Below, piece after piece: positions 57,922-64,000 of a DNA stretch of 64,000 nt (positions are counted from its first letter, which is position 1; every line of letters begins with the position of its first letter). The stretch is taken from positions 1-64,000 of the forward strand of contig NZ_WOTB01000017.1 of assembly GCF_011516835.1 (NCBI RefSeq), in the 5' to 3' direction. The translations under genes were made by a program, and so were the position numbers. The notes under the pieces are model-generated. The model did not search any database, was not told the origin of the DNA, and worked only from the letters and a program-made list of their open reading frames with translations. Origin of the DNA: Acetobacter musti. GTDB lineage: Bacteria > Pseudomonadota > Alphaproteobacteria > Acetobacterales > Acetobacteraceae.

Positions 57922-57999
57922 ACGGATAATGTTTCTAAAGGAAACGTGATGCCCATGGCCTGCGACGATGGTCCGCATCTCAGGTTTTCTACTGGAAAC
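57922..57999 (-). promoter_or_regulatory. Candidate operator sites upstream of gntT
   Basis: Two dyads, GTTTC-TAAAG-GAAAC at 57931-57945 and GTTTTC-TACT-GGAAAC at 57984-57999, start 53 bases apart and are both followed by ATGCC a few bases on. A copy of ACGGATA (57922-57928), also found upstream of gno, lies beside the first. All fall in the gno-gntT gap, 56-133 bases before the gntT ATG. Regulator unknown. Confidence 0.4.
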
Positions 58000-58120
58000 A
58001 CCATGCCGCACGTGAAATGTTGACGCGCTGAGCAATTCACTGTGTCACTTCAGATCGAAGACCGGAGGACAAATACATATATCGGCAGGCAAAGCGAATA
58101 ATCACCGAAACCGTCTTTTT

Positions 58121-58891
58121 TCAAACAGACACGGTGATGCCGCCGTCTACCATCAGGACATGACCATTGACGAAACCTGATGCGTCAGATGCAAGGAACA
58201 CGGCTGCACCGACAAGTTCTTCAACACGTCCCCAGCGTCCCGCAGGCGTGCGTTTGCAAAGCCACTCGGTGAATTCCTTATTCGCTACCAGAATCTCATT
58301 CATTTCCGTCTCGAAATACCCTGGAGCAAGACCATTGATCTGCAGGCCGTGTCTCGCCCAGTCGGTCGCCATGCCTCTGGTCAGATTCTTTACGGCACCC
58401 TTTGTCGCGGTATAGGGAGCGATTCCCGGACGAGCGAGCTCGCTTTGCACGGAACAGATATTGATGATCTTGCCACGCCCACGCGGGATCATCTGGCGGG
58501 CGACAGCCTGTCCGACGAAGAAAACAGCATTCAGATTTGTTGCGATCAACGCATCCCAGTCAGCACGTGGAAACTGATCAAGGGGAGCGCGCCGCTGGAT
58601 ACCGGCATTATTGATCAGAATGTCGATCGGACCAACGTCACGCTCGATTGCATCGATTCCGGCGATGACGGCGGTCTGATCAGTTACGTCAAAAGATGAG
58701 GTCACCGCTTTCAGCCCGTCCTTCGCGAGGGCTGCTTTGGCTTCTTCGAGTCGGTCTGAATTACGACCATTCAGGATAAGTTCTGCTCCATGTTCCGCAA
58801 GACCTTTTGCCAGAGTGAAACCGATGCCGCGCGAAGCCCCCGTTACAAGAGCTCGTCGTCCTGCGAGCGAGAAGAGACCGGCATCTGACAT
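58121..58891 (-). CDS. gno: Gluconate 5-dehydrogenase (NADP-dependent, SDR family)
   Basis: Cytoplasmic short-chain dehydrogenase interconverting gluconate and 5-ketogluconate. The 256 residues carry the cofactor motif TGASRGIGFTLAKGLAEHGA, NNAGIQRRAPL, the catalytic Ser and Tyr-x-x-x-Lys in NICSVQSELARPGIAPYTAT followed by K, and the C-terminal HVLMVDGGITVSV. Length and sequence flavour match the characterised Gluconobacter oxydans enzyme. ATG at 58891 has GAGG upstream; the 21-codon upstream extension is not family-like. Stands at the head of gno-gntT. 177 bases separate it from lysR. Confidence 0.93.
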   Translation of the reverse strand: MSDAGLFSLAGRRALVTGASRGIGFTLAKGLAEHGAELILNGRNSDRLEEAKAALAKDGLKAVTSSFDVTDQTAVIAGIDAIERDVGPIDILINNAGIQRRAPLDQFPRADWDALIATNLNAVFFVGQAVARQMIPRGRGKIINICSVQSELARPGIAPYTATKGAVKNLTRGMATDWARHGLQINGLAPGYFETEMNEILVANKEFTEWLCKRTPAGRWGRVEELVGAAVFLASDASGFVNGHVLMVDGGITVSV

Positions 58892-58944
58892 ATCCGCCTC
58901 ACCTTTTTCTGAAATAGCCTGACCTAGCAGGCATTTTCGCAGGA

Positions 58945-59053
58945 ACGGAAACACGTATCCGTGCGCCTCAGGAGCATTATTCGGGCAGAAGCACCCGCCT
59001 GAACAAAAATGGCTGTCCGAACACCCGTTCAGAGTAGTATCCGTGAACGGATA
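58945..59053 (-). promoter_or_regulatory. TATCCGT/ACGGATA sites upstream of gno
   Basis: A perfect 16-bp dyad TATCCGT-GA-ACGGATA lies at 59038-59053, and a related inverted pair ACGGA / TATCCGT at 58945-58962, both in the gap between lysR and gno. The 7-mer also precedes gntT (57922). It is found elsewhere in the window too (for example 25382-25388), so the case rests on the dyad and the clustering. Candidate operator for gluconate control, regulator unknown. Confidence 0.4.
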
Positions 59054-59068
59054 TGAGTTGATGGCAGT

Positions 59069-59974
59069 CTAATCTGCTCCACCATCTGTCTCTCCGAGCG
59101 CAATTCGGACTTCTGCGATCAGCGCTTCCAGTGATGGCGGCAACCAGCGTGCTTCGCGAACGTAAACACCGAGATCGGTCGTCGCGCCGACATCGCGCAG
59201 TGGGACGTGTACCAGGCCTGTATTACCTGGTTCGAGCGCCAGCCAGGACTGGAAGGCTATACCCGCACCCTCGGCGACCATGCGGTTCGTCAGTTCGATC
59301 GAACCGGTCTCCACGACGATACGCAACTGTTCGCGCTGAGAGCGGAGGAAAGGCTCCATGACCCATCTTAATGACAGGGTGGAAGATGGCAGAATGAGGG
59401 GAAATTTCAGACATTCAGAGACCGAAACTGTGGCTTTTCGGGCAAGAGGATGGCCTTCCGGCACTATAGCGCCGACCGGAAATGTGGCGACGGTGATCTG
59501 ACGCAGATCGGTCAGCGGCTCCAGTGAGAAAGCGATACCAAGATCAGTCTGACCGCTGCTCAGAGAGCGGGCGATCATACCGGGTGATCCCGGTTCAGCG
59601 TGAATGACGATGCCCGGATGGCGCGTCATCATGCGCTTCAGGATACGTGGCAGGAGACCACCCATGACCCCGGCGACCGCCATCACACTGACACGTCCCT
59701 CCTGACCTCCTCGCAATGCGGCGATGCGTTCGTCCGTACGGCGGGCGTCTTGCACGACAGTGACAATATGACGTGCGACGATTTCTCCTACGGCAGTCAT
59801 TACCATGCCGCCGGGAAGTCTGTCGAAGAGGGGCGCCCCGATTTCGGCTTCCATCTGACCGAGTTGTCTGGTGAGAGCAGAAGGTGTGATGTTCAGACGG
59901 CGTGCGGCCTCACGGATAGAACCGTATTCACGTACTGCGTCGAAATAAAGAATGGCCCGGTCATGCAGCCGCAT
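59069..59974 (-). CDS. LysR-family transcriptional regulator
   Basis: 301-residue LysR-type regulator. N-terminal winged helix (ILYFDAVREYGSIREAARRL then NITPSALTRQLGQMEAEIGA) and a C-terminal ligand-binding domain (GRVSVMAVAGVMGGLLPRIL; LGIAFSLEPLTDLRQITVAT; IVETGSIELTNRMVAEGAGI in part). The frame opens with GTG at 60001, overlapping the xdhC stop, but ATG 59974 has AGGACAGG properly spaced and is preferred. It is transcribed with xdhABC by position (23 bases after xdhC) and is upstream of gno. It may control either the xanthine or the gluconate genes; the sequence does not decide. Confidence 0.92.
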   Translation of the reverse strand: MRLHDRAILYFDAVREYGSIREAARRLNITPSALTRQLGQMEAEIGAPLFDRLPGGMVMTAVGEIVARHIVTVVQDARRTDERIAALRGGQEGRVSVMAVAGVMGGLLPRILKRMMTRHPGIVIHAEPGSPGMIARSLSSGQTDLGIAFSLEPLTDLRQITVATFPVGAIVPEGHPLARKATVSVSECLKFPLILPSSTLSLRWVMEPFLRSQREQLRIVVETGSIELTNRMVAEGAGIAFQSWLALEPGNTGLVHVPLRDVGATTDLGVYVREARWLPPSLEALIAEVRIALGETDGGAD

Positions 59975-59997
59975 AACCTGTCCTGGACGCCACGGCC

Positions 59998-60819
59998 TCA
60001 CAGTGCGTTATTCTTCCGGTGCAAAAGCCGTTCAATAATTTCCGCCGCGACGAAAGCGGCGATGATGGCCGGACGCTTGTCTCTGATCCCGCGATTTCCA
60101 ATCGGGCACACCAGAGAGGCAATGCGGCTTTCGGACAGGCCCACCTCACGCAACGCACGCTCCAGACGCCGGCGTTTCGTTATTGAACCGATCATTCCGA
60201 CATAAGTCAGATCACCGCGCTCGAGCAATTCAGCAACGATCACGCCGTCCAGAGCATGATTATGGGTCAGGACGAGGGCACCCGCACCAGCGGGAGCCCC
60301 GGCGACGACACGCTCCCAGGCTCCATCCGATACGATCTCGACTCCCGGTGGAACAATCCCGAACTCCTCAGGACGGGAATCCACCCAGATCAGACGCAAT
60401 GGCAACAGCACCAGAGCAGCAGCAAGGGCTCGCCCAACATGGCCAGCTCCGAAAAGCAGCAGCACGGGAAGGCGAGTAATTTCAGTTCTGAACTCTTCAG
60501 CCACGCGTTCGAGGCCCTGGTCATCAAGGCATTCGATTTCGACGGCAACACTGCCACCACAACACTGCCCACTCTCCGGTCCGAGCGGGATGATGAGTTC
60601 TGCAGTACCACCGTCTCCCGTGAGCATGTATCTGGCCTCCCGGATAGCTCGCCATTCGAGTTCACCTCCGCCTATCGTGCCCCAGCTTTTATTGGCATTC
60701 ACCAGCATGAAAGCACCTGCTTCTCGCGGAGTAGAGCCAAGCGCTCTCCGGATGGTCAGGCGCGCAACAGGAGCCTCCATTTGCCGCCAGCGGCTAATGG
60801 TCTCACAGATGCCATCCAT
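59998..60819 (-). CDS. xdhC: Xanthine dehydrogenase accessory protein XdhC
   Basis: Binds molybdenum cofactor and aids its sulfuration and insertion into XdhB. The 273 residues show the N-terminal XdhC/CoxI part (APVARLTIRRALGSTPREAG, GTIGGGELEWRAIREAR, GPESGQCCGGSVAVEIE with the conserved Cys pair) and a C-terminal Rossmann part (LLLFGAGHVGRALAAALVLL, LTHNHALDGVIVAELL, GMIGSITKRRRLERAL). ATG at 60819 with GAGGA upstream, nine bases after xdhB. Normal length. Confidence 0.93.
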   Translation of the reverse strand: MDGICETISRWRQMEAPVARLTIRRALGSTPREAGAFMLVNANKSWGTIGGGELEWRAIREARYMLTGDGGTAELIIPLGPESGQCCGGSVAVEIECLDDQGLERVAEEFRTEITRLPVLLLFGAGHVGRALAAALVLLPLRLIWVDSRPEEFGIVPPGVEIVSDGAWERVVAGAPAGAGALVLTHNHALDGVIVAELLERGDLTYVGMIGSITKRRRLERALREVGLSESRIASLVCPIGNRGIRDKRPAIIAAFVAAEIIERLLHRKNNAL

Positions 60820-60828
60820 CTGGTCCTC

Positions 60829-63294
60829 TCACGCAGTCCCTGCTGCTGCACGGCCAGAGGCCTCCGCACGAAGACGGCTGGCGCAGCGCAGGATAGTTTC
60901 CGGTGTAGCAGGCGCATCAAGGCGTGGGCAGGTATGATAATCATCCAGGCTGGCAAGCGCATCGGATATGGCATGAAGAACGGACAGGCCATGTACGAAA
61001 GGCGGTTCGCCCACGGCTTTGGAGCGGAAAATCGTCTCTTCCTGGTTAGGCGCATTATCCAGCAGGCGAACATTGAAAATACGCGGACGATCAGAGCAGC
61101 CCGGTATCTTATAAGTGCTGGGGGCGTGTGTCCGGAGCCGGCCGGAGGCGTCCCATACGAGTTCCTCCGTTGTCAGCCATCCGGCACCCTGCACGAAGGC
61201 GCCTTCGACCTGGCCGATATCGATGGCCGGGTTCAGCGACTGGCCGGCATCATGCAGGATATCGACGCGCTCGATGCGCATCTCACCGGTTAGCGTATCG
61301 ACGGCGACTTCGGAACAGGAGGCGCCATAAGCAAAATACAGGAATGGGCGACCCCGACCCGTATCGGGATTCCAGTGAATCTTCGGTGTTTTGTAGAACC
61401 CGTTTGATGACAGAGATATCCTGGCAAAATAGGCGGCTTTAATCAGATCTGGAAACGGGATCAGAATTTTGCCAGCCAGCACACCCTCCGGTGTGAAAGA
61501 TATCTGTTCCTGCGGAATGGACCAGTGTTCAGCAGCGAATATTACCAGACGGGTTTTGATCTTACGGACGGCATCGAGCACGGCCATCCCGTTAAGATCG
61601 GCACCGGAGGAGGCTGCCGTTGCAGAGGTGTTCGGAACTTTGCCTGTATTTGTAGCGGTAATACGCACGCGGTCAGCTTCAAGCGCGAATTCGCGCATAA
61701 CGATCTGAACCATTTTGGTATGCAGTCCCTGCCCCATTTCGCACCCGCCATGATTCACCTGCACGGAGCCATCCGTATAGATGTGCACGAGAGCACCGGC
61801 CTGATTGTAATGAGTGGCCGTAAAAGCAATACCGAACTTAACCGGAAGGAGTGCTATACCTCTTCTGATAAAATGACTTTTTCCGTTGAAAGCCCTGATC
61901 GCCTTCCGACGATCTTTATAGTCGCAGTCTTCGGCAAGTGTTTTCATGATATCCGCCGCGATGCTATCTTCGACATTCATGTGATAGGGAGTCAGATCGC
62001 GGGGTGTTCCGGTTTCATACGTGTTGCGAAGACGCACGTCCAGCGGATCGAGGCCCGTAGCGTATGCAATTTCCTCGATTAAACGCTCGGCGCCGACGAT
62101 GCCTTGAGGGCCACCAAAACCGCGATAGGCCGTATTGGACTGCGTGTTAGTCTTCAGAGGTTCGGAACGCAGGCGGACGGTCGGATAATAATAAGCGTTG
62201 TCTGCATGAAACAGAGCCCGGTCGGTGACGGGACCGGAGAGATCAGCAGACCAGCCACAGCGGGCAGCGAGCACCATGTCGACAGCATAGATACGACCAT
62301 CATCATCAAAGCCGACATCATAATCGATGACGAAATCATGGCGTTTTCCAGTTATGACCATGTCATCATCGCGGTCGAGACGCAGTTTCGTCGCCTGGCC
62401 AGTGAGGGATGCGGCGAGAGCCGCAAGACAGGCCGGACCGTTGGCCTGAGTTTCCTTACCGCCAAAACCGCCACCCATGCGGCGTACCTCGACCGTAACA
62501 AGTGCACCAGGACAATTGAGCACATGGGTGACCATCAACTGGGTTTCGGTGGGATGCTGAGTGGAGGACCATATCCGCATTTCGCCCTCCTCGCCGGGAA
62601 CAGCCATTGCGGCCTGTCCCTCGAGGTAGAAATGCTCCTGGCCGCCAACACTCAGACTACCCGATATGCGGCGCGGAGCTCTCGAAAGCGCGGCTTCGGC
62701 ATCTCCCCGACTCATGGTAAGAGAGCGCCAGACAAGCGGGCTGCCAGCAGCCCGCGACTGAGCAATATCGAGAATGGCAGGCAGATCTTCGTATTCGATT
62801 TTAGCCAGCCGCACGGCGGCGCGGGCCTGCGCACGGGTTTCGGCTACAACAGCGAAAATCATCTGTCCATAATAGGAAACAATGTCTTCTGCCAGAAGTG
62901 GTTCGTCATGTTTTCCGACAGGGCTGACGTCATTATGACCAGGAATGTCTTCTGCTGTCAGAACGAGAACGACGCCCGGCGCGGCGCGAACTGCTTCCAT
63001 ATCCATTGCGAGGATGCGTGCATGGGCTTTCGTGCTGAGACCGGGCACCAGATGCAGAAGACCTTTTGGTTCAGGCAGATCATCGATATAGGCAGCACCG
63101 CCGGAAACATGGAGAATGCTACTCTCATGACGCTGAGACTGCGACGCACTTCCCTCCACAAGTTTCAATGTGCCATCGTGCGACGCCGTTCGGGAGTCCA
63201 GGGCAGTCGCTTCAGCTGTCGTTCCGTCGATGACTTCAGTGGAAAGTCCCACCATACCGGCTCCGAGATCAAATGCGCTGTCGGACTCAGACAT
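60829..63294 (-). CDS. xdhB: Xanthine dehydrogenase molybdopterin-binding subunit XdhB
   Basis: Catalytic subunit oxidising hypoxanthine and xanthine to urate. About 821 residues; molybdenum-cofactor and substrate motifs include VRRMGGGFGGKETQANG, TAYRGFGGPQGIVGAE, NHGGCEMGQGLHTKMVQI, and the catalytic Glu in SKAVGEPPFVHG. The ATG at 63294 (MSESDSAFDLG) overlaps the end of xdhA by eight bases with GAGG upstream; the frame is open further upstream inside xdhA. A head of about 55 residues before the conserved core is longer than in many homologues. Part of xdhA-xdhB-xdhC. Confidence 0.94.
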   Translation of the reverse strand: MSESDSAFDLGAGMVGLSTEVIDGTTAEATALDSRTASHDGTLKLVEGSASQSQRHESSILHVSGGAAYIDDLPEPKGLLHLVPGLSTKAHARILAMDMEAVRAAPGVVLVLTAEDIPGHNDVSPVGKHDEPLLAEDIVSYYGQMIFAVVAETRAQARAAVRLAKIEYEDLPAILDIAQSRAAGSPLVWRSLTMSRGDAEAALSRAPRRISGSLSVGGQEHFYLEGQAAMAVPGEEGEMRIWSSTQHPTETQLMVTHVLNCPGALVTVEVRRMGGGFGGKETQANGPACLAALAASLTGQATKLRLDRDDDMVITGKRHDFVIDYDVGFDDDGRIYAVDMVLAARCGWSADLSGPVTDRALFHADNAYYYPTVRLRSEPLKTNTQSNTAYRGFGGPQGIVGAERLIEEIAYATGLDPLDVRLRNTYETGTPRDLTPYHMNVEDSIAADIMKTLAEDCDYKDRRKAIRAFNGKSHFIRRGIALLPVKFGIAFTATHYNQAGALVHIYTDGSVQVNHGGCEMGQGLHTKMVQIVMREFALEADRVRITATNTGKVPNTSATAASSGADLNGMAVLDAVRKIKTRLVIFAAEHWSIPQEQISFTPEGVLAGKILIPFPDLIKAAYFARISLSSNGFYKTPKIHWNPDTGRGRPFLYFAYGASCSEVAVDTLTGEMRIERVDILHDAGQSLNPAIDIGQVEGAFVQGAGWLTTEELVWDASGRLRTHAPSTYKIPGCSDRPRIFNVRLLDNAPNQEETIFRSKAVGEPPFVHGLSVLHAISDALASLDDYHTCPRLDAPATPETILRCASRLRAEASGRAAAGTA

Positions 63295-64000
63295 TGACCG
63301 CCTCCCCATGGATGCTCCAGACGGAAACCTGCGCTGTATCAGATCCGGTTGTTTCGACATAAAAACGGGTCAGCAGATTACGAGCAACTTCCAGACGATA
63401 CCACGATGTAGCACGTAGATCAGAAAGCGGCGCGAAATCCTGACTGATGGCGTCACGAGCGGCGGCAAGCGCAGCAGCGTCCCATGGATTGCCAGTCAGT
63501 GCGGCTTCGGCAGCAGCAGCGCGCTTCGGTGTGGAAGCCATGCCACCGAAAGCGAGACAGGCTTTCCGGATAATACCGTCGCTGATGATCAGCGAAAATC
63601 CAGCCATGACAGCAGAAATGTCCTGATCGAAGCGTTTAGAAATTTTATAGCCGCGAAACATTGTACCCGCTTTCGGGACCGGCACAAAAACAGCTTCGAT
63701 AAATTCATCCGAAGCGCGATCCTGGACCCCATAATCGATAAAAAAGCCCTCAAGAGGTATCCGTCTTTTTTTATCGCCACGCCTGAGAATAAGTTCGGCG
63801 TCGGCGGCGATCAGCAGTGGCGGCCCGTCTCCAATGGGTGACCCGTTTGCGATATTACCGCATAGCGTAGCGGAGTTTCGGACCGGACGGGCGGCGACAC
63901 GCCGAAGGGTGTCGCGCATTTCAGGGTATACGGCACAAAGCGGCGCTTCGGCCTCGCTCCAGGTGACCGCGGCGCCGATTGTCGCGCCATCTTCGGTGAC
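63287..64000 (-). CDS. xdhA: Xanthine dehydrogenase FAD/Fe-S subunit XdhA, 3' part
   Basis: C-terminal portion of the small subunit; the gene continues beyond the right edge. The visible 237 residues are FAD-binding domain: RRVAARPVRNSATLCGNIAN then GSPIGDGPPLLIAADAEL, GYKISKRFDQDISAVMAGFS and CLAFGGMASTPKRAAAAEAA. The two [2Fe-2S] domains expected at the N-terminus must lie off the window. The frame is open to base 64000 with no stop, so an internal Met at 63919 is not the true start. Overlaps xdhB by eight bases. Confidence 0.94.
   Translation of the reverse strand, partial: VTEDGATIGAAVTWSEAEAPLCAVYPEMRDTLRRVAARPVRNSATLCGNIANGSPIGDGPPLLIAADAELILRRGDKKRRIPLEGFFIDYGVQDRASDEFIEAVFVPVPKAGTMFRGYKISKRFDQDISAVMAGFSLIISDGIIRKACLAFGGMASTPKRAAAAEAALTGNPWDAAALAAARDAISQDFAPLSDLRATSWYRLEVARNLLTRFYVETTGSDTAQVSVWSIHGEAVNV

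Noticed and set aside
62104..63297. 397-codon plus-strand open frame across xdhB
   Set aside because: Antisense to conserved xdhB sequence and without domain features.

Overview
The window reads as a chromosomal segment of an acetic acid bacterium (Acetobacteraceae, Alphaproteobacteria). The clues are a pyruvate dehydrogenase operon whose E1-beta carries its own lipoyl domain, a gluconate 5-dehydrogenase of the 256-residue Gluconobacter type beside a GntP gluconate permease, a CcrM-type GANTC methyltransferase, UPF0262 and DUF1285 proteins, and IS5-family transposase pieces. The genus cannot be fixed from the sequence alone; this is inference from gene content and protein flavour.

Layout. 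Positions 1-58 hold the first codons of an IS5-family transposase that runs off the left edge. On the minus strand follow pdhA-pdhB-aceF-lpdA (5575 down to 468), preceded upstream by trpG-trpD-trpC-moaC (9005 to 5659). A nucleoside 2-deoxyribosyltransferase-like gene (plus) overlaps tail to tail with an rRNA cytosine methyltransferase gene, then guaB (minus) with a promoter and terminator-like hairpin in its leader. From 13076 to 23678 a plus-strand block carries UPF0262, cysG, a TerC-family gene, a lytic transglycosylase, mutS and glnD. Next come coq10/ratA-like and lipA (minus), then uvrD/pcrA, prmA and a GNAT acetyltransferase (plus).

From 29719 to 40953 two divergent groups face away from each other: DUF1285, CCA-adding enzyme and an MsbA-like ABC exporter (minus), and a MoxR ATPase, DUF58, DUF4159 and glutamine-amidotransferase-like membrane protein cluster (plus). 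The plus group looks like a MoxR/VWA envelope system of unknown job and is the least understood set of genes here. A DHA2-type MFS exporter gene at 41003-42432 is broken by one frameshift. rnhB-ccrM follow, preceded by a dense cluster of GANTC sites, which are the expected target of CcrM.

From 46429 to 55799 lies a complete tripartite efflux operon: membrane-fusion protein, two RND pumps (MdtBC-like arrangement) and a NodT-type outer membrane lipoprotein. A perfect 21-bp dyad lies in its upstream region. A 39-codon IS5 transposase remnant (56158-56277) follows. The right end, all minus strand, is xdhA (cut by the window edge)-xdhB-xdhC-lysR and then gno-gntT, linking purine oxidation genes with gluconate uptake and oxidation. 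Shared short dyads precede gno and gntT.
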